DNA of 64,000 nt from Neostapfia colusana (GCA_030760725.1 JASWHV010000019.1:31995944-32059943); one strand, 5' to 3'; positions 46,024 to 58,871 are shown, counted from the first letter of the stretch. Numbers and translations: made by a program. The notes: generated by a model not told the origin, from the sequence alone.

Positions 46024-47282
46024 TCACCGGACAACCTTCTTCTTAGCATCGATGTTAACCTGCAAAACCACTCATATAGAAAGCGTGAGCACACAGGCTC
46101 AGCACGACTGATCCATCTCTCCTAAACAAGAAACTCTACATGCACGACGGGTTGCAATTAGGTTAGCTAGATTTGCATAAAGGACTCGCCTAATGTAGAT
46201 CCTTAACTTTCAAATTTTAAGCCTCATTGTACAGACCTTGAGCCGAACAGCATCGCAACTCCACAATAAAAAAACACTTTGTTGTGATGCTCCTTGCACA
46301 AAGCGAAAGTAAAGTTTAATGAGCTATATCTAATTCAATCATTGTTGCAATACAAGTTACATCACATCCTTATCAAGTTCAAAAGAAACCATTCAGTTGT
46401 TAATACGTCAAGACGCAGTGGGCAAGTATGCTCATATAACCGCGAGCGACGGTGAATTGAATCAGTACACGCCCACACTACACGACACGTACACCCGTAC
46501 TCTGAGTTGCCGGCAGCAACCTCGACTGACGTTGTACGCGGCCACCTTTCCCAAGATCTTCCACCCAGGACGCGGTCTAACTGCCCCGAGTATGCAAGCT
46601 CCCTCAAGGTACATACCTGCAGTGGTATGTTCTTGAGCGAGTTACCTCGTGCTACCCTGACGCCGAAAGCCTAAGACAGTTAGAAAAGTTCCAATGTGGA
46701 TCTCCCGAGGTACATCGGTTTCCTGGGTCCCATATAGCCAGTATGTGCCCGGTACACAATTCAAACTTGTCCAACAGGGCCAAGCACGGACGGGCCTTAA
46801 CCGACACAGGCAGGGCTATGCACGCATGGTTCGCTGCCTGCTGCATCTAAACCTCCCTGCCCGTTCTCCATTTCTTAAGTGTGATCTTTTCTCATTGTTT
46901 CTATTCTTGACCCGCTCCGAATAGACCAGCCCTAAACTCGCAAGTAGATTCCAACTACTCGACTTCTACTGGACCTTTCCTACTAACATCTAGTGTAGCC
47001 AAATTCACTCGAGGAGGTTCTATTCTACCCTTTCTCTCTTAGGACATTCTGGTCATGCAGTTGGGGTATTCATTATCAACTAGACTTAATGCAATCAAAT
47101 ATTCAAGCTATGATCTCTAGAAATGGAAATGCTTTATAAAACTGTTCAAATGCAAACCGGGGCTTGCCTGTTTTGCAGGTGACTAATATAAAGAGTTAGT
47201 GAAGATCACTTGAGGCTTGATCACTCGCTTTCCTCCCTCCTTGATCTCCACTTCAAATCCTTCACACGTTCTCACGTAGATG
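46024..47282 (-). pseudogene. Spliced LTR ORF in the E 5' LTR (exon 1 stop)
   Basis: Exon 1, 47282-47168, has an in-frame TAG where the 3' LTR copy has TGG (Trp) in LYW. Donor ACAG|GCAAGC is kept. Exon 2, 46059-46024, is identical in protein (VNIDAKKKVVR-stop). Confidence 0.4.
46086..46101 (-). other. Conserved LTR hairpin (E 5' LTR)
   Basis: TGAGC-N6-GCTCA. The loop differs from the E 3' LTR copy but both stem sides are intact. Confidence 0.6.
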
Positions 47283-49955
47283 CTACACGATATGAATATG
47301 CATATGTATTTAATTGAAAGCTTTTGCTAATAAGATCTAATGACAAGTTTAAAAACTGGAACTCTGTTTAAGAATTTAAAATGACACTGGTACTAGTGGT
47401 TTGTGTTTAAGAACTATGATCAAGTGGTAAGTGCTTTCTCCACTTGTGTGTTGATCACCTAAAGAGGTTACACAGGACATTGGTGATCCAAAGCTCCAAT
47501 GGAGCTGAAAATTTTCAGGTGAGCACCTTGTCACAAGAAAGTCATCTGGACCAAAATTTTGCACTTTTCATTGAGTGGTTTATTCAGAACAATTCTCTAA
47601 GTAATCATGCAAAGAGGAATTAATTCTGAGGTAACACCCATTTCATGTCAAACATAGTGAACTACAATTTCAATTGTAGTTCATAGAGCCTGCAAGAATT
47701 TTCCTAGGATTTTTGGAGCTTAGAATTGCCAATAACTGAATTTTCGAGTTGTGGAAATTCTCTGAAAAATGTTTCTGTATTCATTTGAACACAGGAAATT
47801 AAAATCTGAATTCTCCTGATCAAATCAACTCCAAATGAGCTGAAATTTGTACAGGAGTTAAATAACACCCTAAGGAATATTCTGGCAAACTTTGAGGATA
47901 TTTGGATGAACCAAACTCCCTCTAAAATTCTTTTGCTGAAAAGCTTTACAGAATTTTCCAGAATTAAATAATGACTTTAATACAAATTTTGTTACATATT
48001 TTGATAGAGTTTATCAACCTGAATCTAAACCAATTTTAATCACTAAATTTGGAGTTTCCTAGCAAAAGTTAAGCTCTTCTATAGTTTGGGGGAAATATGG
48101 AATTTTAATTAAATTGGGATAAATTCAAACGCTGACGGTGGGTTCAGGGGAACACGTGTCGTGTGCTGAACCAACAACACACCGGTGACAGAGTTATTTC
48201 CCACGCGGACACAAATGATCCGGTGTTACAGAAGATACGGCCCTTCTCTCCCGAGCAACTGACGTGTGAGGTCGGCAACTCCTTCGTCTACCTCGCACCT
48301 CCCGCGCGATAGCGCCGCCGAGCTCGCCGGAGCACTGCCGAACTCGGTCGCCCAGCCAACTCCCGAGCTGCCACTTGCCGCTAGTGCCTAATTAGACTCG
48401 AGGAACCCTCTGGTGTGTTCTACCCGAGCCGGCAGCGCTTCCAACTTAGCTCGCGATGACGAGGCGGCTCGGTGGAAGTCCAGCGACGTTGCCCCGACGC
48501 CCTAAGCCCTCCAACCTTCGGTTTCCAAGCCCTAGAGCACCGGTGGATGGTAGAGAAGCTTGGAATGGTGGTGAAAAGGCTCGGGAATGGCTCTACCCTA
48601 GCTTTCATCATGCGCCCGATGCTTCCCAACGCGGCCGCTGTCAGAAAAGATCGGAGTAGACCCTCTACAGTGGGTTTCATGCTAGGGTTTGTGAAGAAAA
48701 CTTGTGTGCCATCAAGTCTATCTCCTGTGTGTGAATTTTCGTGGGCTCTAAACAAGAATCAAATGGGAATTCCAAAGTTCCTTACCCGAAGGTGATTTTG
48801 CACCGACCGGAAGAGAACTGCAAAATTCACCGTCGACGATCAACCTTTCGACTCAATCTTTGGATGTGAGCTGCGTGGAGGCTTGGCGCGTCCAATAGTC
48901 CTCTTGCTTGTTTGTGAAAGACTCTAAGTAGGGCTGGCCACGAGAGCACCTCGTCGCTTTTGGTTTCAGCCGCCGTGGAAAAGCTTGCGCCCGAGTGAGG
49001 AGAGCCAAGAACTGCTCGGCTGTGGTGCGAGGAGGTCATGGGAGTTGTGGTGATTTGGTTTTCCTGCTCAACCGAGGTTTTCACGTGAGCTTCTGGGCGC
49101 TCGAACGATCAACAGGATGGCGGCAGCTGCGGTTAGGTTCTGGCGCGAGGAGCAATGAAACTGAGCTGGTTCTGGATGTTGTGAGCAAAAGAAGCACGGG
49201 CTGAGGTGATGAGAACTGGGAACCAGCTCGCCAGCGCAAGGGGATCAAGGAGGAGGTGGCTCTTGCTTGCCTCTGTGTCGCACGGTGAGGAGCCTCGGTT
49301 TGTTCTCAGTAGCTCGGTTGCTTCGAGTGGAGGAGGGAAAACAGAGACCAATCACTGAGATATTTTGCCATTTAACTACCTCAATGACATGTGGATCCCT
49401 TCTTATCCCTCTAAAATATTTCTCAAAATTTGTAAACGATGAAATTAAATTGTGGGAGCTTAAATCTGAGGTGCATTTGGATAATTCGGAAAGTTTTATC
49501 CAAATTCAAATGGGTATTTGAATTCTTTGCAATTTAAACTCCATTCTGGAAAATGAGTTGCAAACTATTTCAAAAATTTCTGAAACTTTGCATACACACT
49601 ATTTTGGACCTAAGGAATTCAAATATGAAATCTGATTTTAAATTTGTCTGCTGCAAATGAAAATTTTAGCACAACAGTTTGAATTTCATTGTGTTGCCCT
49701 CATTTGAATTTGAGTTGAACAAAATTGTTCCAAAATCTGAATTTAGCTTGCTCACACATATGGGAACTTCTCACCTTTGTTTCAAATCCCTTTTGGGTTC
49801 CATGTATTCTAATAAATATTTGAACTTGTGTGGAGAGAACTCTCATGTGTAATATCACGTGTGAAAAAGTTTAACTAGTCCCATTTTTCATACATATGAA
49901 ACAAACTTTTTGCAAACAAGAGTTTCTTTGTATTCACATTTTTGGGACCTTTACA

Positions 49956-50580
49956 TTCCTCCCCCCTTAAAAGGAATCTCGTCCCGAGATTACCAAAGAA
50001 GAACGAGACGGGAGGGTAATTACAAAGTTTATGACAAAAGCTCCGGATAATTCTTGTGGATGTAATCTTCGCTTTCCCACGTCGCCTCTTCTGGGGTATG
50101 ATTACTCCACAAGACTCTGTAAAATTTCAAAGTCCGGTTTCGAGTGATCCGGGTCATTTCGTCGACAATCTGAATAGGCTGCTCGGTGTATTTCAGATCC
50201 AGCTTCAACTCGTCAATGTCTTCGGTGCGGACAGCAGCGGTAAACTTGAGACACTTACGCAGCTATGACACGTGAAATATGTCGTGAATACCGGCAAGGC
50301 TTGCCGGTAGTTCCAGTCGGTAGGCTACAGTCCTGCACTTCTCTGTGATGGCAAATGGACCGATGAATCGGGGAGCAAGTTTCCCCTTGTCACCAAACTG
50401 ATGAATCCCTTTCATCGGAGACACACGAAGATACACGTGCTCTCTGATGTCGAAATGCAGTGCTCGACGCCTCTGATCCGCGTAGCTCTTTTGACGAGAT
50501 TGGGCAGCTTTGAGGTTCTCTTGTATTATCCGAAATCTCTCTTCGGATTCATTGACAAGATCAACCCTGGACGTGACTCG
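49956..50580 (-). pseudogene. Second E-type internal fragment (integrase C-terminus, chromodomain)
   Basis: Begins with the polypurine tract and matches 39599-40222 closely. On the minus strand it contains ESEERFRIIQENLKAAQSRQ, DIREHVYLRVSPMKG and SLAGIHDIFHVS. It ends abruptly at 50580 against element J. With the shared LTR, this gives the order partial interior - LTR - interior - LTR. Confidence 0.85.
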
Positions 50581-51855
50581 TATTGAGTTTGAGGCAGCCC
50601 AACCGGCAACCGAGAAGGCAGTGCTGAACCACATCGAAGAAGAGACATTGGAAAGCATGCCGGTGGTTCAAGAATATTGAGATGTGCTCCCGGAAGAACA
50701 TCCAGGTATGCCACCTGACCGGGACATTAAATTTTAAATTGATTTAGTACCCGGAACTGCACCTATAGAGAAGAGGCCATATAGGATGCCTGCTAATAAA
50801 TTAGTGGAGCTCAAGAAGCAAATTCAGGAGCAGCTAGATAAGGGTTTTATACCCCCAAGCTCGTCACCTTGGGGAGCCCCCGTGCTCTTCGTGGAAAAGA
50901 AAGATGGGACTCAAGGGACGTGTGTGAACTATAGGTATCTCAATAAAGTGACAATCAAGAATAAGTACCCGCTGCCCCGTATAGAAGACTTGTTCGATCA
51001 AATGAAAGGCGCACGAATTTTCTCCAAAATTGATCTTCGGTCGGGATACTTTCAGCTGAAGATTAAGCCCTCCGACATACCCAAGACTACATTTCGATCA
51101 CGGTATGGTTGGTATGAGTATTACCATTATGTCTTTGGGTTAACGAATACACCCGCATACTTTATGTACCTCATGAATAAGGTCTTCATGGAGTACTTGG
51201 ACAAGTTCGTCGTGGTTTTCATCGACGATATCATGGTGTATTCAAAAAGCGAGGAAGAACATGAAAAACACTTGAGATTGATATTGCAGAAACTGCGAGA
51301 GCATCAATTGTACGCTAAGTTCAGTAAGTGTCAGTTTTGGCTAAAGGAGATATCGTTCCTAGGCTACATCATATCCGAAGGAGGAGTATCGGTTGATCCC
51401 GGAAAAGTGAGAGATGTTTTGAAGTGGAACCAACGGCAGAATGGGAGGTATAATCGGAGTTTCCTTGGGATGGCTGGATACTACCACCGGTTCATCAAGG
51501 ATTTCTCCAAAATAGCAAAGCGTATGACTGAATTGCTGATGAATGGGAAAGCATTTCAGTGGACACGAGCGTGTCAAGACAGCTTTGAGGAGCTAAAGAA
51601 GAGATTAACAACAGCGCCAGTTTTGGTATTGTCGGATGTGAGCAAGAGTTTTGATATATATTGTGACGCATAAAGGCAAGGGCTTGGATGTGTGCTCATG
51701 CAACAAGGACAAGTAGTAGCCTATGCGTCGAGGCAATTAAAGAAACATGAGCTGAACTACCCTACAACAGACCTGGAACTTGCAGCCGTAGTACATGCCT
51801 TGAAGATTTGGAGGCATTATATGTTTGGTCATGTAAGGGCTCAAGTATATATTCA
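50581..51855 (+). pseudogene. Element J gypsy RT and RNase H fragment
   Basis: Tekay/Del-type pol on the plus strand. Stops near 50,680 and 50,735 precede a long open segment (50786-51673) with SSPWGAPVLFVEKKDG, DLRSGYFQLKI, YVFGLTNTPAYF and catalytic FIDDIMVYSKSEEEH. TAA at 51671-51673 falls in the RNase H motif after IYCDA. The frame resumes with GLGCVLMQQGQVVAYASRQL and is cut by LTR C at 51856. Both ends are truncated. It is clearly diverged from G and E (for example EKKDG instead of KKKDE). Confidence 0.9.
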
Positions 51856-54800
51856 TGTAAGGGCTCAAGTTTTTGCACACATTCAAAGTGTTCATCACAC
51901 CACACACACCTCATTTGAGGAATTTTTATGAACATATTTGAAGAGAAAGTAAACACCATCATCATAGTCATTAGGTGGTAAACTCACAAAATGCAGAAGT
52001 GGCACTTCCCACATGCATCATATACGGGCTGAGCATATGAAAAGCTTCTACACCTTGCTAGGAATGCTCATGCCAAATTTTACCCAAATCCAAAACCTTT
52101 TTTAGGTATTTTTGGGTATAATTCGAAGGAGGCTAGTTTGAACTTAAATTCAAATTCAAACGCCTTTCATCCCATGAATTCAAAAGTGGGATCCATATTC
52201 ACACTCAGCACATTTTTGTGAGCTCACACACCAATTTTCACTCCATTTGGAGTTGATCTTGAAATGAGCTAATTTGGTTAAATTCAAACCAAGTTTGAAT
52301 TTCAGTTAGCCTTTGCGGCAAATTTGATCAAATCAAATCACACCTTGAATTCTTCAAAGTCAATTTTCCATTTTGAAGTTTGATCAACTCACAAGGGGTA
52401 TGATGGTCTCTACTGTTTTCAGCAGTGGGAAAAATTGAATTTAGGAGGTTAAACTTGGAAGTGGGGACCTATTGTCAGTCACCCATTTTAGCCAACCGAC
52501 TGAAAAACAGAGGCGCTCGGCTTCTCGGGCTGGTGCTGTGGTCGCCACCTATCCAGACGCCGCTGACAGCTCCTGCTTGGCACCCGCGCACGCTCAGCCT
52601 ACGTCCACCCTCCTTATCCTCGAGCCCGACCCGGCAAAGGTGCAGTTCGCCCGTTCCTCTGCTCCCTCGCGCAAGAAACAACACCCTCACCGCCGTCTTG
52701 GTTGCTCGATCGGGAGATCACGCCAACTCGCGTGTGGACTCCTCCTGAGTAGCAAAACGGCGCCGTGAGCTCATGCACCAGCTCCTCGACACAAAACCCC
52801 GCTGTGGTCGGCACCCACAACCCTAGAAACCACAGTTTTTGCAGTGACCGGAAAATGGCCGTACCTCGGGCTCATGTGGACAGCTCGAACGGTAGCTTGT
52901 CACGCCTGAGCAAAAGAACTCACAGATGCGTCCAAGTCTCAGCCCAAGCCATGGTTCATCGCCGGAGTAATTTTAATTTTCCTGCCGGTCGGTGTAATCT
53001 GAGTTCACGGTAAGGATTCAGTAAATTCCCGGTCACTCGTTGTTTCTAGTGCCTAAGATCGCACACATGTACTCTAGACTCGTTAGCACACATGCACGGG
53101 AAAAAACTTAGCTTAAGAGGGGTGTACAGACAGTATTTCATGGTTTTCCACCGGCGCACCGTCGCTACCTTCTTGGGCGCACGGTGAGAGCTACCCTAGA
53201 GTTTTTTCCGAGCCCCTTTACGACTAAGTCGAGCATCACGGTGATATACTGATCCTGTAGCGCTGTTTAGCTGGATGTTTGGTGGGCTAGAAGGGGCGGG
53301 CAACGTCGTCGGACCTCAGTTTGAGCCGCCACTCGTCGTGAGATGGGTTAGGGGCATAGCTGGGCCCAGAAAGTTGCACCAATGTGTTCAGCACGTATAA
53401 ATAACGGCTGGCGGCAAGTGGGAGTGTCGGATGAGGCCGGACGACTGAGTTACGCCGAACTCCGGCGAGCTCGGGCGCGGGAGAGCGTGGGCAGCGGGAG
53501 GTCGAAGATGACCCCCTGGACCCATGCGTCAGTCATTCAGAGAGTTAAATTTGATTGTCTGCGGCCCGGGATCAAGTTGTGGCTATGCAGCAGAACACAG
53601 TGGCTCCATGTGGTATTCACTGAGGAGCTGACACGTAGCCCGATCCCACGCGGAGGAATTTAAACATTTTTAGATTTAGTTCAAACTTCAAACCCACATA
53701 ACTTTGGCTAGGAAACTCCAAATCGAGTGAACCAAATTTTGTTGGAGTCAGCTCTCTGAGTACCTTCCAACAAATCAAGTTTCACTTTATGAAAATATTT
53801 ATTTCTCCAGAACTAATTCTTCAAATTTTCAAATGTTTAGAATTTTAACTGGAGAACCCTTTGGAGTGAAATTCTGAAATTTGGCCAGGATGTTCATCAT
53901 AATATACCTGAGATACCATAAAAATTTAAAATCCATTTGAGCTAATTTGATCCACCTAATGGTGTGATTAATAAAACTGTTCCAGAGAAAATGGAAAATG
54001 TCCAGAAACATTTTCAGATGTTCTCTGAAATTGTTTAGCTCATATCTTTGCCTAGGAATCTTCAAATTAAGTGAAACCAACTCCATTAGAATCTTTGGAA
54101 AATATAGTTTCCATAAAGTCATGGCTTGATCCATGAAAATCCCTAGAACACCCTAAGAGCTCAAATTAAGGCCAAACAAACATTTATTTGTAGAAAGCTC
54201 AACTGAGCTTTGCTGCAAATGAAATTTGGCCAAGTCTCTGTTTAGGTTGTATCCAAATGACACTAAAAATTTCAGAGTCATTGGTCCTGTCTAGAAGTAC
54301 CTATAGTCTTAATAATATTAACTCTAAACTTATATGCATTTAAATTGATACATACATGTATTTGTTTCATGTAGTCGCTAAGGTTGAGGAGGAGCCAGAA
54401 GTCTTAGACTTCATAACTCCGGAGGAACAGCTAGCCAACGAGCAACAGCAGCAAGGCAAGCTCCGGTTTGTATTAGCTTTTTATAAACTTTATTGTTTTG
54501 AGAACTTACATTGAGTATCTTCCACCTTATTTATGCATTAGAGTCTTGTTTGAAAACTCAATTGCATAGCCAAGAAAACCCTGGTTTGGGATTAGATTTT
54601 AAACCTCGAGTAGTCACTGCAATAATAAGATAGTGTAGGATTCGGTACAAGTTGAGTAGTTGGAACTGCTCACAAGAATAGGCTAGAGGCACACCACTCG
54701 GTTAGAGATAGCAAATAGAACACATGGCAAGAAAAATTAGACCGAACAGAGAGTAAGGGCAGCAGGACTTTGGGGCCTGGGTGCTGTAGCTCCGCTTGTG

Positions 54801-57204
54801 TCGATTGAGGACCGAGCCGTGTGTGGGTCTGTTGAACAAGCAAGAAAAGTAACGAGGACCTACCAGATATATGGGAACCGGGAAACCAATGTAATTCCGG
54901 TAGCTAGGTGTTGAGGCATTGCTTGTCATCCAGAGGGTAGGTTGAGAGCTTGAGGTGTAAATCGGCTGGCGGCACTGCAGATGAGCACGCAGGGACCTTT
55001 TGCTAGGGACAATAGGACCGGTTCAACATTTGGCTGACGAATGAAAGGTGATTGCGTACGACGTCCGTGATGGTTTCTGTAGGCAACATCGAGTACGGGC
55101 GTACGTGACGGGTTATTCGAGTAACCCTGCAGGTTTAAATCGATTATAATCGCCATCCCTCACGGTCAGTGAGTACCACTTGTTCACTGTACCATGACGT
55201 AGAAAGAACAGGCTAGAGTCATGTTTAAAGTTGCTGATTGAAAGCTATACCTTGGTTGCTAATGATCTGTTGTAGTTTAGAGCAAATTAAAGTTCTTTTC
55301 AACTTGGGCAAAGCACATGTAACACCCCAAAACCTGCTAAAGTGGGGAATTTAAAAATTTTTGGACGTATTGCATGTGGTGCAGAAATTCAAATTTAAAC
55401 TGGAATTTAGATTTGAATCAAACCAGAAAAAGGAAAAGGAAAAAGAAAAAGAAAACCAGAACCGGCCAGTTGGCCGAAACCCACCAGCCGGCCCAAGACC
55501 GCTCGCACCAGCCAGCCCAAACCCGCGCCCCCCTATCTCCTTCTCTCTGACGTGCGGGGCCCGCCGTCATCTTCTTCCCCCCGCGTGCCCCAACCGACCC
55601 CGGTCTCTCTCTCGCGCCCGATCAAAATCGACCCCCGGAACCCATGCTCTGAGCCCCGATTTCCGGTCCCGGACGCCCCAGCGTGATCTCAACAGACCGC
55701 CGCCCTCCCTCGTCCATTTAAACACCGAAATCCGCCCCTTTTTCCTCCCCGATCGGTCATTTTTCTCTCCGGTGAGAACCGAAGCTTCTACCGCCGATTT
55801 CCTTCGATCCTTGCTCAAATTTCCTGATCTAACGTGCTGATCACGTTCCACCGCCGCCGGGGAGCCCTGCAGGTGATGGAAACGACGTGTCTGGCGCCCC
55901 AACTGCCACTTCGACGTGCACCGAAGACCATCGCCTTTGAAGCTCGCCGCCGACCGACTTCCAGGGCCTCCGACTGCAGGAAAACCCCTAGGTGAGCATC
56001 CCCTAATCCTCCGCAGCAGATCCGTGCAAAAAGATGCGAGTTCTAGCGTGTAGCGGCAAAAACCGAGGCTGCGCCAGCGAGGCAAAAACCGAGGCCAGGG
56101 CGACGTGGCACCTTGAGGGCCGTCTATTTTAAATCGCACGGTAGAAATTAAATCAACGCGTACCTCTTCGGCAATCTAATCGGAGCCGTCTGTTTTAAAT
56201 CAAACAGCCCACGTCAGCCCCGCATTATAAAGGCTGGGATTCTTACGCGCTACCCCCTGGGATCTCGGAAAACACGAGCTAGCCCCAGAAACTTCTGATC
56301 TAGCCCCTGGACCTTCAGAAATTTATGTAAATTCATTTAAAACTCAGTTTTAGCCCCTAAACTTAATAAAAATTAGGAAAACCCCTCTGTTATGTGTAAT
56401 TAGGCCCCTGAAAATTTAGAAAATAGTAAATTAAACCCTGCAGTAGGGTGGATTTGCCTTTTAGACCCTATAGGATATTAAATTTAGCAATTTGAACATG
56501 TGACTAAGATTTAAATTTAAATGGTGAGGGAAACACATGTGCAAATATAAATTTAAACTCTCCTAGCACTTGGAAAATATGCCTAAGTGTTGCTCATTTT
56601 TATTATCTCTAGAGACACATTTTAGGCTAGGAAATAATTCTAAAAACTAGTAAAATAAATTTAATTTGTTTCACATCAGAGAGGAAGTTCAAAAAAATAT
56701 ATTATTGAACATTTTAGATCAGAACCTATTCTATTTAGATGATATGTCTTACTATTTTAATATTAAAATTCACTTTTTGGTATAGAAATTAAATCTGAAA
56801 ATATAGGAAAATAAGTATGCATGATTAGAAGATGTTAAATCAGGTCTTCATTTTCAAAAACTTCAAATTAAGATTTTGTAGAAGATCTAAAAACCTATTT
56901 GGATGTAGGAAACTTTCTTTCATGCAAATTTTGTGGCTAAGGAGTGTATAAATTAAATATAGAGAATTTGTTCAAATGGGAAATTAATATATAGTGTACA
57001 ACTAGAGATCTGAATACAAAAGTTAGAAATAATATATATGTTTAAAAGAGTATGTAGGTCTAAAATCAACACATCTAGGGTAACCACAACACTTAAACAT
57101 GTGAATTACTTTAATATGTATGTATGTGTGGTTTGCATGAGTGAAAGTGTGAACTATGGCTTATGGATTGCTGTTTCTTTTGCTATGTGTATTGGCATGA
57201 GTAG

Positions 57205-58508
57205 AACCTGCCCCAGAGCAAGTTCTCCCCTTCCAAGACAAAGACTTTCCATTCCCAGAGCAGCGGGAAGAAGGCAAGTGTCCTTGACCACTTTGATCCT
57301 ATACTAGGATGTGTAGTTAGAATTTAATTGCATTGTCAATTTGAAATATGATATCCATGCTAGGAAGTTTCCCTAGATTTTCAGTATCTTATTTCCTTGT
57401 AGCCTGGGTTGGGATTTATTTTATTATATCATTTATTTACATACTTATGCTTAGCCATGCTTAGAATGGGATAAGTGGGATATGATATCATCAACTTATT
57501 TACATTAATCTTGAATGAGATATTATGAGTTATGTAGAGGTAGGGATCGAGGCAAGTTGGATGATTTGGTTGGTGTTGTGTGCAAGAGACTCGGGTTTGT
57601 GTTTAGTACTTGCCTGGATCCTAAGGACCGGTTTATGGAGCATGTAACCTGGCTTCACCGTGCCAACCACATGCTGAGATGGGGCAGCTTGGCCAATTAA
57701 TTAGGTGTATCCCCGGCGTAGTATGGGTGTTTTGATGGTGCAGGGAATAGGTGTCAGCTGGACTACCATATGAACCGCAAGGCTCAAGAGGGGGCCACTG
57801 CAGAGGGGTTGGAGCCTCTTGTATGCTGTTAGGGGTGAAACCTCAGTGGGCCCACGCTCGTTGGGAATCCCTTTGTAAAGGCCTCATAGTGATCTCCTGG
57901 CTACACACCTGGGAAGTGTGAACGTGGTTCACGGACACTGGCATAATGGAGGTTCTTTTAGTCCACCCGGCAACGGAGGATGAAATCACTACATGTGGGT
58001 ACAGTGGTGCAAACTCTGTAGAGTCAAAACTATCATGACAGCCGTGCTCACGGTCAAGAGCGGCTTGGACTTATTCATGATTAGAGGATGATGAATTTGG
58101 AAGTTGAGGATGTTAAGTGGGGAGCTTAACATAGGAAATGATGTTATGGTTACTTGATTTTGATGATGGGTTGGGAGATTGGGACCATTTCACCTGTGTA
58201 GTAATGTAGGTGCTTAATAAGCTATGGTGATAGGTATTAAATGCGTAGTGCTTAAACCATGAGTTCAACCTCTCCTTGCTCTAGCCATGCATGACATAAC
58301 TTTCCCACACTTGCTGAGTACCCACGGTACTCAAACTTGCTTTTCTGTTGGTTTATATTGCTGCTCAGGTCAAGGGGATGATGTGGTGTTCAATGACCAA
58401 GACTTTGATCCCGAAGAAGGATTCAAGGTTCATGGAGTCCCCCGGGCAACGCCTGTGACGGAGCCCACAAGATTTATATTCCGCTGCTGTTTTATTTACA
58501 TGTCATGA
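57205..58508 (+). CDS. Putative spliced acidic ORF in solo LTR F
   Basis: Exon 1 is 57205-57273, after ATGAGTAG, reading PAPEQVLPFQDKDFPFPEQ and REE, with GC donor AAG|GCAAGTG. Exon 2 is 58369-58508, after CTGCTCAG, reading GQGDDVVFNDQDFDPEEGF... and running to TGA at 58506-58508. Phase 1, open throughout. The intron (57274-58368) is 1095 nt and carries an 8-bp-stem hairpin. The GC donor matches the GC-AG consensus (AG|GCAAGT) exactly. Confidence 0.5.
58315..58333 (+). other. Conserved LTR hairpin (F)
   Basis: TGAGTACC-CAC-GGTACTCA, a perfect 8-bp stem, in CTTGCTGAGTACC...GGTACTCAAACTTGC, 35 bp before the exon 2 acceptor. Confidence 0.7.
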
Positions 58509-58871
58509 ACTTATTATAGTCCATCGAGACGTATGCTATGTAAGACTTATTTATATTCGACACCTGGCTTGTAATATGATGATTCTTCACTATTTGTCAT
58601 CACATGTATGAGAAAATGATCCTGGCATACATGTGATATTCACTCGGTTGTTCTTCGGAGAAACCTGGTGTGACAGCACATGAGAAAAATGTGTTTCTTG
58701 TTTGATTGCGGCTCTCTTATGTGTCTTAGCGTGAGGTTCTCCACAAATTGCTGCTAAAACTTGAAAGTAAGGTTCAATTATTTAGGCGTGTCCTTTGCAA
58801 CTTACCTTCCCATTTACATTGTAATCCAGCATGTAGAAGTTTCATGTATAGGAAAGACGGGTGAGTCTTGC

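Larger units (their letters stand above)
35331..49955 (-). mobile_element. Chromovirus E, full-length but decayed (Tekay/Del-like)
   Basis: Complete order on the minus strand: 5' LTR (49955-45698), PBS, leader, gag, protease, RT, RNase H, integrase, chromodomain, polypurine tract, 3' LTR (39598-35331). In about 230 bp of the LTR ends that I compared by eye, the two LTRs differ at about one position in ten, so the insertion is old. Every coding domain has stops or frameshifts. Past the 5' LTR, at 49956-50580, lies the 3' part of another internal region of the same family. Confidence 0.9.
45698..49955 (-). repeat. Element E 5' LTR (also 3' LTR of the upstream fragment)
   Basis: 4258 bp, with the same ends as the 3' LTR (TGTAAAGGTCCC...CTGTCA on the minus strand). 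It is bordered by internal sequence on both sides: the PBS and leader on the left, and a polypurine tract plus integrase C-terminal region on the right. Confidence 0.9.
55318..58675 (+). mobile_element. Solo LTR F
   Basis: A 3358-bp LTR from TGTAACACCCC to GGTGTGACA, flanked by a perfect 5-bp duplication GCACA (55313-55317 and 58676-58680). Removing it restores sequence matching LTR A (AAGTACATGAGAGAAATG in A). GC-rich first kilobase, AT-rich middle, then acidic exons and hairpin. Different family from A/B/C, related to LTR2. Confidence 0.95.

Noticed and set aside
53382..53663. A 93-codon frame in LTR C
   Set aside because: No equivalent frame at the same place in LTRs A, B or the C 3' LTR.
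55361..56139. Long frames on both strands in the first kilobase of solo LTR F
   Set aside because: GC-rich promoter-type sequence inside an LTR; the frames overlap on opposite strands and match no domain.
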